NCBI GenBank assembly: GCA_000023185.1
Contig: CP001623.1
Span: forward strand, 248,001 to 312,000
Source of the DNA: Rhizobium leguminosarum bv. trifolii WSM1325
GTDB taxonomy: Bacteria; Pseudomonadota; Alphaproteobacteria; Rhizobiales; Rhizobiaceae
Direction of reading: 5' to 3'
Length of the DNA stretch: 64,000 nt
The notes beneath the pieces are model-generated. The model saw nothing but the letters and a program-made list of their open reading frames with translations, made no database searches and was not told where the DNA came from. The translations under genes were made by a program, and so were the position numbers. This document shows positions 1-9,307 of the stretch, piece by piece; position 1 is the stretch's first letter, and each line of letters starts with the position of its first letter.

Positions 1-479
1 TGAACGGCGGCTACCTGCAGCAATACGATTCACCGGCGCAGGTCTTTGCTCATCCGGTGAACATGTTCGTCGCCAGCTTCGTCGGCAGCCCGGCGATGAG
101 CCTTGTTCCGCTGGAGGCATCAACGGCAAGCGGCAACACTGTGTTGATCAGCGCGGAGGGCTGGCACTTCGAGCTCTCGCCACACAACGCCCAGAAGGTC
201 GCGAGGGCAACAACCAAGAAAGTCGTGCTCGGCGCACGTCACTCGGCGATCAAGCTGCACAAGAGTGCGGTGCCAGGAAGCATCCCTGCCAAGGCCTATA
301 CGGTGGAGCCGACCGGAGACGTCACCTTCGTACAGGCGTTGCTGTCTGGCGCCATCGTTAACGTCAGCGTGCCGCCGACCATTGCCGTTGCGCCCGACGA
401 GCAGATTTGGCTCGAGTTCGACCAGGAGCGGATGCATCTGTTCGACGGCGAAACAGAAATGGCCCTCAAGGCCAACTGA
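1..479 (+). CDS. ABC transporter ATP-binding protein, C-terminal part (UgpC/MalK type)
   Basis: This is the 3' end of a sugar ABC transporter ATPase gene that begins before the window. The reading frame is open from base 3, with a Met codon straddling the left edge. The visible residues (GGYLQQYDSPAQVFAHPVN, then FVGSPAM) are the typical end of the nucleotide-binding domain in MalK/UgpC proteins, followed by a TOBE-type regulatory domain of about 120 residues. The Walker motifs lie outside the window. It sits 33 bases upstream of a dehydratase gene on the same strand, so it probably energised uptake of the sugar or sugar acid that the next two enzymes degrade. The family is clear; the substrate is not. 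Confidence 0.85.
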   Translation, partial: NGGYLQQYDSPAQVFAHPVNMFVASFVGSPAMSLVPLEASTASGNTVLISAEGWHFELSPHNAQKVARATTKKVVLGARHSAIKLHKSAVPGSIPAKAYTVEPTGDVTFVQALLSGAIVNVSVPPTIAVAPDEQIWLEFDQERMHLFDGETEMALKAN

Positions 480-512
480 GACCAAGCGGATGCGTGTGAA
501 ACGAGGGCGTGG

Positions 513-1676
513 ATGACTACGAAGCTTAAAATCACGGCGATCAAGCCCTATCCAGTATGGGTAGGAACGCGCAACCAGATGCTGGTCAAGGTCGAGACTG
601 ACAACGGCATCTTCGGCTGGGGCGAGAGCGGCTTGAGCGGTCGCGAGAAGGCCGTGGCCGGCGCGATCGAGCACTATCGCGAGTTTCTCATCGGCCGCGA
701 CGCGATGCAGATTGGTCGGATCTGGCAAGAAGTCTATCGTAGCCAATATTTCGAAGGCGGACGCGTTCTGCAGGCGGCGATTTCCGCCATCGACATTGCC
801 CTGCACGACATCAAGGGCAAGGCGCTGGGGGTGCCGGCCCACGACTTGCTGGGCGGCAAGCAGCGCGACCGCATTCCCACCTTCGCCTCGACCGGTGACG
901 AGGCCGAGGGCGATGTTGCCATCGAACGAGCCCGCGAACTACGCGCACAGGGATGGCAGGCGATCCGCTTCTTCCCCATCGGGCAAAACAGCAAGGACTT
1001 CTTCGAGCCGCGGGAGTCGATCGGCGCGACCGCAACGATGCTAAACAAGGCGCGCGAGGCGCTGGGCGACGACGTCGTCCTCGGCATCGACTATCATCAT
1101 CGGCTATCGGTGGCAGAGGCGGCGAGCTTCTGTAACAAGCTCGGCCGTGGCGTGATTGATTTCCTCGAAGAGCCGATACGAGACGAGACACCGGAGGCCT
1201 ACGAATCCCTGCGCACGATGACCGACATCCCGTTCGCCATCGGCGAGGAATTTGCCAGCAAGTGGCAGTTCCTGCCCTACATCGAGCGTGGCATCCATCA
1301 GTTCAACCGGCTCGATGTTTGCAATGTGGGCGGGCTCACCGAAGCGATGAAGGTGGCTGGTTGGAGCGAGGCGCACTATGTGGACCTGATGCCGCACAAT
1401 CCCCTCGGCCCAGTCTGCACGGCCGCGACCATCCATCTCGCTGCCGCGGTGGCGAATTTCGCCTGGCTCGAGACCAGGGCGCCCGAAACAAAACTGGGCT
1501 TCGACAATTCCGACTTCTTCCCCGTGCAACCACGGCTCGACGGCCCCGACTATCCGGTCAGCGATCTGCCGGGGCTGGGCGTCGAGGTCAACGAAGAGGC
1601 GGTCAAGGCGGAGAGCTTTCGGTTCTGGGAAGCACCTCACCTGAAGCGCCGCGACGGTTCTGTTACGAACTGGTAG
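513..1676 (+). CDS. mandelate racemase/muconate lactonizing enzyme family dehydratase (galactonate dehydratase-like)
   Basis: This 387-residue protein belongs to the enolase superfamily. Its N-terminal capping domain (GIFGWGESGLSGRE) is followed by a barrel with the metal-ligand pattern expected of the family: Asp in GIDYHH, Glu in FLEEPIRDE and Glu in IGEEFASKW. A late His in PHNPLGPV suits the galactonate-dehydratase-like branch. Members remove water from sugar acids to give 2-keto-3-deoxy acids, in the cytoplasm. It lies between an ABC ATPase gene and an RraA-like aldolase gene, 19 bases upstream of the latter, which suggests one operon for uptake and breakdown of a sugar acid. The exact substrate cannot be read from the sequence. 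Confidence 0.85.
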   Translation: MTTKLKITAIKPYPVWVGTRNQMLVKVETDNGIFGWGESGLSGREKAVAGAIEHYREFLIGRDAMQIGRIWQEVYRSQYFEGGRVLQAAISAIDIALHDIKGKALGVPAHDLLGGKQRDRIPTFASTGDEAEGDVAIERARELRAQGWQAIRFFPIGQNSKDFFEPRESIGATATMLNKAREALGDDVVLGIDYHHRLSVAEAASFCNKLGRGVIDFLEEPIRDETPEAYESLRTMTDIPFAIGEEFASKWQFLPYIERGIHQFNRLDVCNVGGLTEAMKVAGWSEAHYVDLMPHNPLGPVCTAATIHLAAAVANFAWLETRAPETKLGFDNSDFFPVQPRLDGPDYPVSDLPGLGVEVNEEAVKAESFRFWEAPHLKRRDGSVTNW

Positions 1677-1695
1677 TTCACCATCGGAGTCTAAA

Positions 1696-2439
1696 ATGAC
1701 ACGTACGCCCGACATTACGCGACCGCCCAAAGATATGATCGACGCACTGAAGGAAATCGGAGCAGCGACGGTTGCCGGCACGCTTGGCCACATGGGCTTC
1801 CGCAATCCGCACATGGTCGGTCCCGTACCGCAGAACCGCGGGAAGTCGATCGTCGGGCCGGCGCTGACGCTCCAGTTCATGCCGCAGCGGCCGGACCTCT
1901 TCACAGAGGGGGAATATGCCGATCCGGAGACGCAGTTGCACCGCCACGTGCTCTATCATGCGCAGGAGGGAGATGTGGTCGTGGTCGACGCGCGCGGCGA
2001 CATGAGCTCGGGCGTGTTTGGCGATATGATGTCGACCTATTTCAAAGGCAGAGGCGGCGCTGGCATCGTAATCGACGGGTGCATGCGTGACCGGCCCAAT
2101 GTCGAGAAGCTGGATCTCCCCCTATGGCTACGAGGCTGGACTCCCAACTACCATGTGCAGACCAGCATCTATCCGAACGCGGTCAACGTTCCGATTGCCT
2201 GCGGCGGTGTCACGGTCATCCCCGGCGACATCATCGTCGCCGACGATGATGGGGTGGTGGTGCTTCCAGTCGCAATGGCCACGAAGGTAATCGACGAATC
2301 GCAAAAGCATCACGATTGGGAGGAGTTCTCGCGCGTGAAGCTTATGGAGGGCGGGTCGTTGCAGCGCTACTATCCGCTGCATGACGATGCCCGCGGAGAG
2401 TACGAAGAGTGGCGCAAAACAAACCGCTTGGAGAACTGA
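1696..2439 (+). CDS. RraA-family aldolase/demethylmenaquinone methyltransferase-like protein
   Basis: This 247-residue protein matches the RraA/HMG-aldolase family. It carries the stretch GDVVVVDARGDMSSGVFGD, then GGAGIVIDGCMRD, whose Arg-Asp pair is the metal and substrate site in 4-hydroxy-4-methyl-2-oxoglutarate aldolases, and a late PGDIIVADDDGVVVLP. Such enzymes cleave short keto acids to pyruvate plus a second product. It starts 19 bases after the dehydratase gene and probably acts downstream of it in a catabolic pathway. RraA proper is a regulator of RNase E and is shorter; the length and metabolic context here favour an enzyme. Confidence 0.8.
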   Translation: MTRTPDITRPPKDMIDALKEIGAATVAGTLGHMGFRNPHMVGPVPQNRGKSIVGPALTLQFMPQRPDLFTEGEYADPETQLHRHVLYHAQEGDVVVVDARGDMSSGVFGDMMSTYFKGRGGAGIVIDGCMRDRPNVEKLDLPLWLRGWTPNYHVQTSIYPNAVNVPIACGGVTVIPGDIIVADDDGVVVLPVAMATKVIDESQKHHDWEEFSRVKLMEGGSLQRYYPLHDDARGEYEEWRKTNRLEN

Positions 2440-2793
2440 AGTTAGGCTATCGATTACCCGAGGCGGGCGGCGACCTGCCGCATCGACTTGCGCACCGCGT
2501 CGAGGGCTTGGCTGGCGTTCTCATCACATGCCAGCGGTTGGCAACCTGGTCGGCGTGTGGGCGGGGCTTTCATGGCGGCTTGGGCCTATCCACCACCGGG
2601 GTCTCTTGCGACGGTCTCGATCTCTATCTCGATCTGGGACTGCTGGGCCAGCCAGGCGCTGGCGGTCGCCGGTTCCGGGTCGGCCGAAATGCGACCGTGT
2701 TTCTGCATTCAGGAACGCAAGTGATCGTGCCGTATCGATGCGCCGACTGACAGATAGGTGTTCGCAACGCCGTGCTGTGCGCGTCAAAGCCGC
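2440..2793 (+). other. intergenic region, no gene recognised
   Basis: About 350 bases between the RraA-like gene and the LacI regulator hold several overlapping open frames on both strands, none with a recognisable domain or a clear ribosome-binding site. Near the left end the stretch ATCGATTACCCGA (about 2449-2461) resembles half of the operator-like palindrome found just before the regulator gene and could be an auxiliary operator. Confidence 0.4.
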
Positions 2794-2838
2794 TTGACAA
2801 AAGGCGTCCGCTGCTACTATTGGGTAATCGATCACCCA
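2794..2838 (+). promoter_or_regulatory. sigma-70-like promoter overlapping a LacI-type operator
   Basis: TTGACA at 2794-2799 followed 15 bases later by TACTAT makes a plausible housekeeping promoter. Directly after it lies TGGGTAATCGATCACCCA at 2821-2838, an 18-bp palindrome with one mismatched pair, as LacI-family operators are. It sits just before the LacI-type gene, so autoregulation and control of the fructoside operon are likely. A related half site, TGGGTAATCG, recurs at 3900 near the start of the binding-protein gene. Confidence 0.6.
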
Positions 2839-2841
2839 AGG

Positions 2842-3852
2842 ATGGTGCGGATCGTGGCAGTATCGCTTTCTGACATCGCGGAACGTGCGGGCGTCTCGGT
2901 GAAGACGGTTTCCGGCGCATTGCACGGCGGTTCCGCCCGCATGTCGGACGATACGCGCCAGAAGATCAAGGCCATTGCGGAAGAACTCGGCTATGTGACC
3001 AACCTTGCGGCGCGTGGCGTGCGGCAGGGCTGGCTGCCGCTGGTCGGCGTCGTCTCCGACGGCCTCATCACGTCGCCTTTCGCCACCGAGATCGTGCGTG
3101 GCCTCGACGGGGCGGCCCGCAGCGCCGGCATGGCGGTCTTTGCGGTCAACCACAGAAGCGGCCAGTCTATCGGCTCGGTGCTCGACGAGGTGCAGCAGTT
3201 CCGACCGCGCGCCGTTGCTTATGCCGCCATGTACCACAAGGATGTCGCCCTGCCGGACAGGTTGACCGGCGCCGTCGGCGTCATGATCAACTGCCGCGAG
3301 GCTGCCGGCCGCGTCACCGCGCTGGTGCCGGATGAAGAGGGCGGCGCGCGGGAGATCGTGCGTTATCTCCTCGTCGCCGGCCGCCGTCGCATCGCCTTTA
3401 TCAACCTGCCGGGCATTCTCGCCGGCACGCTACGCGAGATGGGGTTTCGTGCGGCGCTTGAGGAGGGGGGCATTGAGCCCGTCGGCGTGTTGCCGGCGGT
3501 GCGCCGCAGCGTCTACAGCGACCGCGCGCCGAGCCTTGTTGCCTCTCATGTGGAGGCGCTTCTGAAATCCGGTCAACGGCCTGACGCCATCTTGTGCGGC
3601 AATGACCGCGTGGCGATGGAAGTCTATGCGGCGCTTGCCCGTGCCGGCCTTCGCATTCCGGATGATATCGCGGTGGCAAGCTTCGACAACCAGGTCGAGC
3701 TGGCCTCGCGGCTGGACCCGCCATTGACGACGATGGCCCTGCCGCACCGCGCCATGGGCCGCCTTGCCATGGAGATCCTCCTGGCGGAGCAGCCCGAACC
3801 GCCGCATCTGCGGAAACTGCCGTTCCATCTGGTCGAACGGGCATCCGTCTGA
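2842..3852 (+). CDS. LacI-family transcriptional regulator
   Basis: The protein opens with a LacI helix-turn-helix (VSLSDIAERAGVSVKTVSGAL), then a hinge (LGYVTNLAARGVRQG) and a periplasmic-binding-protein-like effector domain ending in PDDIAVASFDNQVELASRLDPPLTT. The length, about 336 residues, is normal. Starts at ATG 2842 or GTG 2854 are both possible; the AAGGA just before 2842 fits the GTG better. It lies directly upstream of, and in line with, the sugar-uptake operon (35-base gap) and probably represses it until a fructoside inducer is present. Confidence 0.88.
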   Translation: MVRIVAVSLSDIAERAGVSVKTVSGALHGGSARMSDDTRQKIKAIAEELGYVTNLAARGVRQGWLPLVGVVSDGLITSPFATEIVRGLDGAARSAGMAVFAVNHRSGQSIGSVLDEVQQFRPRAVAYAAMYHKDVALPDRLTGAVGVMINCREAAGRVTALVPDEEGGAREIVRYLLVAGRRRIAFINLPGILAGTLREMGFRAALEEGGIEPVGVLPAVRRSVYSDRAPSLVASHVEALLKSGQRPDAILCGNDRVAMEVYAALARAGLRIPDDIAVASFDNQVELASRLDPPLTTMALPHRAMGRLAMEILLAEQPEPPHLRKLPFHLVERASV

Positions 3853-3887
3853 ACATCGAATAGTGCCAAACAGGAGGAGAATACGAA

Positions 3888-5192
3888 ATGAGGATTTTGA
3901 TGGGTAATCGTTTACTTTCCGCACTCCTAGCGTCCGCTACCCTGGTCGCGACCGCCGGTTTCGCCGAGGCGAAGACCGTCATCCACGTCATGCACCAGGG
4001 TGATCCCGGCTGGGTAAAGGCCTATGGCGACGTTGCCACCCGCTTCGAGGCCGTCAATCCCGATGTCGACATCGAGATGATCTACGCGCCGCACGATGCC
4101 TATAACGAAAAGTTCAGCGCCGCCGTCATGGCCAAGCAGCTGCCCGATATCATGGAACTCGATGCTCCGTTCCTCGCCAATTATGTCTGGTCCGGCTATC
4201 TACAGGCCGTCAAGCCGCTGATTGACAAGGACCTGCTCAATGACATGACGGATTCGAATATCGCCCAGGGCACCTATCCGATCGACAAGGACCTCTATGC
4301 GATCGGGCTCACCGACTCCTCGGTCGTGCTCTACGGCAATAAGAAATATCTTGAAGCCATTGGCGCCCGCATTCCGAAATCGGTCGATGATGCCTGGACC
4401 CGCGAGGAATTCGAAGGCTATCTCGAAAAGCTTTCCAAGCTCGAAGGCGTGAAGTGGCCGATCGACACCTTCCGAGGTTACGGCATCAAGACCGAATGGA
4501 TCACTTATGCCTACGGCCCCCTGCTCGAAAGCGCCGGCTGCGACCTGATCGACCGCAAGACTTGGAAGGCCAGCGGCACGCTCGATGGCGAGGCCTGCGT
4601 CAAGGCGCTGACGATGATGCAGGACTGGGTGAAGAAAGGCTGGGTCGTACCGACTTCGTCAGGCACCAACCAGTTCTACGCCGAGGGACAGCCGGCCGCG
4701 CTCGCCATGGGCGGTCACTGGTTCTACGCGGAGGCGTCGGCAGCGATGAAGGACAATATCGTCGTCATGCCGCTGCCGAAGATCGGCGACAAGGGCGTGA
4801 GCCCGAACGGAACCTGGATCTGGGGCATTTCCGCGACCTCGAAAAACCCTGAGATCGCCGGCAAGTTCCTGAGCTTCCTTTTGAAGGACAAGGAGTACCG
4901 GGAGTACGCCAAGACCCAGTCCGCCTATCCGGGTTTGAAAAGCTTCGCCGCCGAATCCCCGCTCTATGCGGAAGGCGGTCCGCTCGCCGTCGCCTTTGAG
5001 CAGGCTTCCAAGACCGCGGTCGCCCGTCCGCCGCACCCGGCCTATCCGACGATCACCTCGGCCTTCATGCAGGCCGTCGACAAGATCTTCAACGGTGGTG
5101 ACGCGCAGGAAGCGCTGACGGCCGCTGCCGAGAAGATCGACGAGGATATCGAGGACAACGCCGGTTACCCGCCCTTCGACGAGCAGAAGTAA
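3888..5192 (+). CDS. extracellular solute-binding protein of a carbohydrate ABC transporter
   Basis: This 434-residue family 1 solute-binding protein has a classic signal peptide (NRLLSALLASATLVATAGFAEA) and a mature start KTVIHVMHQGDPGWVK. The strong Shine-Dalgarno AGGAGG lies upstream of ATG 3888. It would capture an oligosaccharide in the periplasm and hand it to the two permeases encoded next. With a GH32 fructosidase in the same operon, a fructose-containing oligosaccharide (sucrose, inulin or levan fragments) is the likely ligand; that is an inference. Confidence 0.88.
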   Translation: MRILMGNRLLSALLASATLVATAGFAEAKTVIHVMHQGDPGWVKAYGDVATRFEAVNPDVDIEMIYAPHDAYNEKFSAAVMAKQLPDIMELDAPFLANYVWSGYLQAVKPLIDKDLLNDMTDSNIAQGTYPIDKDLYAIGLTDSSVVLYGNKKYLEAIGARIPKSVDDAWTREEFEGYLEKLSKLEGVKWPIDTFRGYGIKTEWITYAYGPLLESAGCDLIDRKTWKASGTLDGEACVKALTMMQDWVKKGWVVPTSSGTNQFYAEGQPAALAMGGHWFYAEASAAMKDNIVVMPLPKIGDKGVSPNGTWIWGISATSKNPEIAGKFLSFLLKDKEYREYAKTQSAYPGLKSFAAESPLYAEGGPLAVAFEQASKTAVARPPHPAYPTITSAFMQAVDKIFNGGDAQEALTAAAEKIDEDIEDNAGYPPFDEQK

Positions 5193-5265
5193 GGGGTTTT
5201 GACGGGGCCGGCTCGTCCTGCCGGCCCTGGACTATCTCGGGAGGATGACCGATGAGGAGGAAACA

Positions 5266-6198
5266 ATGACTTTGCAACAGACCTCCACGCCCGCTTTGCG
5301 ACGTCCGGCCAAACGCCGCGACAACAAGCGGCTCTGGCAGGAAATGGCGATGATCGCGCCTGCCTTTCTGCTTATGGCGATATTCCTGATCACGCCGTTC
5401 CTCTTGTCCTTCTGGACGGCGATGACCAACCAGCCGCTCGTGCCGCGCCCGACGCCGGTGCGCTTCGTCGGCCTCCTGAATTTCGAGCGCGTCTTCACCG
5501 ATCCGCTGTTCTGGACCTCGCTGTGGAACGTCACGCGCTTCACCGTCTGGGTGCTGCCGCTGCAGTGCGGCCTCGCCTTCCTGACCGCGCTCCTCTTGCA
5601 TCAGAAGCTGCCGATGCAAAACCTGCTGCGCGGCCTGTTCTTCCTGCCGGCGATCACCTCCATGGTGGTGGTCTGCGTCATCTGGGGCACGCTTTTCCAG
5701 TACCCGAGCGGCCCGCTCAACCAGATCGTCGGTTTCCTTTCCGGCGGCACGATTCAGCCAATCGACTGGCTCGGCGACCCCAACTGGGCGATGTTCTCCA
5801 TCGTGTTGCTTTCAGCCTGGCAGGCCTATGGCTTTCAGATGATCATCTATCTCGCCGGCCTGCAGGGCATTCCCGAAGAACTATACGATGCCGCCCGCAT
5901 CGACGGGGCAAGCGCGCTGCGCCGCTTCTGGCACGTCACCATGCCCGGTCTTCGCCCGACCCATGTCTTCGTGCTGGTCATCACCACGATCCAGGCCTTC
6001 AAGCTCTATACGCAGGTGGCAATCCTCACCCAGGGCGGCCCGAACGAAAGCACCGAAACCGTTGTCCACTACATGGTGCGCGCCGGCTTCGAGGAGCAGA
6101 AACTCGGCTACGCATCGGCCGTGTCCGTCATCCTCTTCGTCATCGTTCTTCTGATCGCGCTCCTGCAACGCAAACTCCTGAGGCGCTTCGATGTCTGA
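5266..6198 (+). CDS. sugar ABC transporter permease (MalF type)
   Basis: This inner-membrane permease has about six hydrophobic segments, starting with MIAPAFLLMAIFLITPFLL, and carries the EAA-type loop ELYDAARIDGASALRRFWHVTMP that contacts the ATPase. ATG 5266 was preferred over an earlier in-frame ATG because the AGGAGG at 5255-5260 is correctly spaced for it. It overlaps the next permease gene by 8 bases, so the two are translationally coupled. It forms the membrane channel with its MalG-type partner. Confidence 0.88.
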   Translation: MTLQQTSTPALRRPAKRRDNKRLWQEMAMIAPAFLLMAIFLITPFLLSFWTAMTNQPLVPRPTPVRFVGLLNFERVFTDPLFWTSLWNVTRFTVWVLPLQCGLAFLTALLLHQKLPMQNLLRGLFFLPAITSMVVVCVIWGTLFQYPSGPLNQIVGFLSGGTIQPIDWLGDPNWAMFSIVLLSAWQAYGFQMIIYLAGLQGIPEELYDAARIDGASALRRFWHVTMPGLRPTHVFVLVITTIQAFKLYTQVAILTQGGPNESTETVVHYMVRAGFEEQKLGYASAVSVILFVIVLLIALLQRKLLRRFDV

Positions 6199-7084
6199 TC
6201 TCGCTTTGACCCAGCCCGTCCCGCTGGCAATCGCAAGGGGCGACGGCAAGAGAAGCCTGCGCATCGTGCAGAGCCTCTGCATCCTGGTCATCGCGCTGGT
6301 GATGATCTCGCCGCTGTTCATGCTGCTGATCGCCAGCCTGAAGGACGACCGCTTCCGCATCCTCGCTGACATGGGCAGCTTCCGCGCCTTCTGGGTCAGC
6401 GACCCGACGCTGTCGAACTACAAGGAGGTCGCCCATTTCTCCGGCGAACTGGCCTATAGCCGATATCTCTTCAATTCGTTGGTGATCCTCGTCGCCACTG
6501 TCGTCTCCGGACTGGTCGTCAATTCCATGGCGGGCTTCGTTCTCGCCTGGGGCTCGCTGCGCGGCAAGGCGGCGCTCTTGGCGCTGGTCGTCGCGCTCTA
6601 TGTCATCCCGCAGGAAAGCATCATCATGCCGCTCGTCGTCATGATGTCGCGGGCGGGGCTGACGGATACCTTCGCGGTGCAGATCCTGCCCTGGGTGGCA
6701 AGCCCGCTCTATGTCTTCCTCTTCTACCAGTTCTTCGCGCAGCTGCCGAAAGAACTTTATGAAGCGGCGGAAATGGATGGCGCGTCGGCCTTCCGCATCT
6801 ACCGGTCGATCTATATGCCGCTCAGCCTGCCGGCGCTCGCCACGGTCTCGATCCTCATGGGCATCGAAAGCTGGAACCAGTATCTCTGGCCGACGCTGGT
6901 CACCCAGACCGACTATGCTCGGCCGATTGCCGTCGCCATCGCCACCTTCTTCGGACAGGACAGCATCTACTGGGACCGCGCCATGGCCGCCTCGGTGCTG
7001 ATGATGATCCCCGTCCTCATTCTCTATCTGGCTTTCCAGCGCTGGTTCGTCAGTTCATTCGTCGGCTCCGCCGTGAAAGGTTGA
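6191..7084 (+). CDS. sugar ABC transporter permease (MalG type)
   Basis: This second membrane subunit, 297 residues, has the usual six hydrophobic segments and the EAA loop ELYEAAEMDGASAFRIYRSI. It begins inside the end of the preceding permease gene and ends 2 bases before the start of the GH32 gene, so all are one transcript. Together with the MalF-type protein, the binding protein and an ATPase it imports a carbohydrate. Confidence 0.88.
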   Translation: MSDLALTQPVPLAIARGDGKRSLRIVQSLCILVIALVMISPLFMLLIASLKDDRFRILADMGSFRAFWVSDPTLSNYKEVAHFSGELAYSRYLFNSLVILVATVVSGLVVNSMAGFVLAWGSLRGKAALLALVVALYVIPQESIIMPLVVMMSRAGLTDTFAVQILPWVASPLYVFLFYQFFAQLPKELYEAAEMDGASAFRIYRSIYMPLSLPALATVSILMGIESWNQYLWPTLVTQTDYARPIAVAIATFFGQDSIYWDRAMAASVLMMIPVLILYLAFQRWFVSSFVGSAVKG

Positions 7085-7086
7085 TC

Positions 7087-8787
7087 ATGTCTCTGCAGGC
7101 AAAATCCGAAACGTCAGCACCTGAAACCATTGAAGCGGAACTGCCCGAAGGCACGGTGCTGCATCTCTGGCTGAAGGCGCGCCATGCCGGCGGCGAGGCC
7201 AAGCTCTTCGTCGCCGTTGAGGGTAACGACATCGGCGAGCCCTCGACCCACCGCGCAGGGGAATTTGAGTTCTTCGCTGTGACGCTCGCGAAAGGCGGTC
7301 GTGCCACGCTGTCTTATGATGCGGCAGCCACAGCGCTTTCCGTCGCTTACGCCTTCCGGCCGGAAACCGTGATGAAGGAGGGCATCCGCGTCCTGCACAG
7401 CGATGCCCGCACCGCCGCCCCCGACGTGCCCGACAGCTACCACTTCCGCCCACCCTTCGGCTGGATGAACGATCCGAACGGTTTTGGACGGTTCGGCGGA
7501 AACGCTCACCTCTTCTACCAGCATTATCCTCATGAGCCGCGCTGGAACACCATGCACTGGGGCCATGCCGTCTCGAGGGATTTCGTCCGCTGGACGCATC
7601 TGCCCATGTTCCTCTTCCCGGCGGCGCATCTATCGGAAAAGGACGATGGCCGCGGCGGCGCCTTCTCCGGCTCGGCGATCCCCGGCTCCGGCCCGGAAGG
7701 CGAGGAAATCCGCGTCTTCTACACCGAGCATGTGCGTGACCGTCTACCGGAAGAGCAAATCCAGCTTTCCGCCGTCAGCCGCGACGGCATCGTCGCCGGC
7801 CCGTCGGAAATCGTGATGCCGCTGCGCCCGGAAGGCTTGAACGTCACCACCGATTTCCGCGACCCCTATGTCTTCAAAGGCCCGGACGGGCGCTGGAAGA
7901 TGCTGCTCGGCAGCCGCGACAGGCAGGGCGGCGTCGTACTGCTCTATGAAACCGCAGACGCGCAAGGCGTCGATGGCTGGACCTTCCTCGGCATCCTCCA
8001 TCGCGAGGACGGTTTCGGCATGACGGCGGCGGAATGCCCCTGCATGGTGCCGCTTTCCGGCAAAAACGCAGAAACCCGCTGGGCGCTGATCTTCGGTCTG
8101 CTCACCAGCCGCGACCCGGCCACCGGCCGCCGCAACCTCACTTCCGTCACCGTCGGTGGTTTCGATGGCCGCACCTTCGTCGCGGAATTCGTGCAGGAGT
8201 TGGATTTCGGTTCGGATGCCTATGCCTTCCAGGCCTTCGTTGATGGCGACGAGCCGGTCGGCATCGCCTGGCTCGCCAACTGGACGGATTTTTCCAAGAA
8301 GGACGATTTCCCGACGGCCATGACCCTGCCGCGCCGCATGCTTCTCGACGGCGACACCGTGCTGACCCCGCCGGTCGCAGCCGTCGAAAGCCTACGCCAT
8401 CGGTTGCTGGACGGCACCGCGCTTGCCGCCGGCAAGACCGTGCCGCTCGGCACCGGCGCCGTCGAGATCGTGCTTGATCTCACCGCGCCGGGCGCCGCCT
8501 TCGATCTCACCTTCGATCATCCGGATGTCGATCTAGGCGTTAAACTCGACGCCGATGGTCTGGCGATTGTCTTCGACGCCCGCACCGGTATGAGGCCGCC
8601 GCGTTACGTCGCCGCCGGCGCGAATCCGTCGAGCCTGCGCATCTTCCTCGATGCCGGCTCCATCGAGGTCTTCGCTGACAACGGCCGCTGGACGGGGTCC
8701 AAACGCATTCCGAGCTTTGCCGCCGCACGTTCGGCGACGCTCGCCGGCGTCGTCGCCGGGGCCGGCGTCTGGCAATTGAAACTGTGA
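7087..8787 (+). CDS. glycoside hydrolase family 32 beta-fructosidase (invertase/levanase type)
   Basis: GH32 signatures are clear: WMNDPNG near residue 126 holds the nucleophile Asp, FRDPYVF carries the RDP motif, and AECPCM holds the acid/base Glu in an ECP motif. The five-bladed propeller is followed by a C-terminal beta-sandwich (AGSIEVFADNGRWTGSKR). About 120 residues precede the catalytic domain, more than in a minimal GH32 enzyme. No signal peptide is seen, so it should act in the cytoplasm on imported fructosides. ATG 7087 was chosen; GAAAGG just before it is the ribosome site. It directly follows the permease gene. Confidence 0.9.
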   Translation: MSLQAKSETSAPETIEAELPEGTVLHLWLKARHAGGEAKLFVAVEGNDIGEPSTHRAGEFEFFAVTLAKGGRATLSYDAAATALSVAYAFRPETVMKEGIRVLHSDARTAAPDVPDSYHFRPPFGWMNDPNGFGRFGGNAHLFYQHYPHEPRWNTMHWGHAVSRDFVRWTHLPMFLFPAAHLSEKDDGRGGAFSGSAIPGSGPEGEEIRVFYTEHVRDRLPEEQIQLSAVSRDGIVAGPSEIVMPLRPEGLNVTTDFRDPYVFKGPDGRWKMLLGSRDRQGGVVLLYETADAQGVDGWTFLGILHREDGFGMTAAECPCMVPLSGKNAETRWALIFGLLTSRDPATGRRNLTSVTVGGFDGRTFVAEFVQELDFGSDAYAFQAFVDGDEPVGIAWLANWTDFSKKDDFPTAMTLPRRMLLDGDTVLTPPVAAVESLRHRLLDGTALAAGKTVPLGTGAVEIVLDLTAPGAAFDLTFDHPDVDLGVKLDADGLAIVFDARTGMRPPRYVAAGANPSSLRIFLDAGSIEVFADNGRWTGSKRIPSFAAARSATLAGVVAGAGVWQLKL

Positions 8788-8920
8788 GGGAGGACAGACA
8801 ATGGCATCGGTGGCAATCGACCGGGTTCAGAAGCAATGTAACCGCTGTCCCACTCCCACATTGGCAGCCGCCGTCTGATCTGTGATCGACATTCCATGGA
8901 TCATGAACGGGAGTTTCTCC

Positions 8921-9307
8921 ATGGAGACCTCATTGGAGTTTCTCACAACCAGGAAGCCTGGACGTGAGGTTCACCGACATTGGCCTGATGAGGTCAAGGC
9001 GAAGATCGTTTCGGAAAGCTTGAGGCCTGGCACGACTGTCAATGAAGTTGCGCAGCGCTATGGATTGCGAGCCAACAGCCTTTCCACCTGGCGGACGATG
9101 GCGCGGCAGGGCAAGCTGATCCTGCCAGCACCGGAGGATGCGGTAGAGTTCGCGGCGGTGATGGTCGATCCGCTTGTTTCGGAACCGATGCCTAAAACGG
9201 CTGGTCGCCCCGAGATCATCCTCGGCCCCGTCACCATCCGTCTTGAGGAAGGTGCGCCTGCTGCCCGGATCGCTGCCATCGCGCGTGCCTTGGCGGCGGC
9301 GACATGA
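8921..9307 (+). CDS. tnpA: IS66 TnpA accessory protein
   Basis: This small IS66 OrfA protein has a helix-turn-helix typical of the family (TTVNEVAQRYGLRANSLSTWRTMARQGKL). ATG 8921 gives about 128 residues; an earlier in-frame ATG at 8882 is possible. It overlaps the tnpB start (ATGA at 9304). TnpA probably binds the element ends; it is needed for transposition in studied IS66 elements. Confidence 0.85.
   Translation: METSLEFLTTRKPGREVHRHWPDEVKAKIVSESLRPGTTVNEVAQRYGLRANSLSTWRTMARQGKLILPAPEDAVEFAAVMVDPLVSEPMPKTAGRPEIILGPVTIRLEEGAPAARIAAIARALAAAT

Noticed and set aside
120..842. 240-codon reverse frame at the left edge
   Set aside because: It spans the ends of two well-supported plus-strand genes and has no family features.
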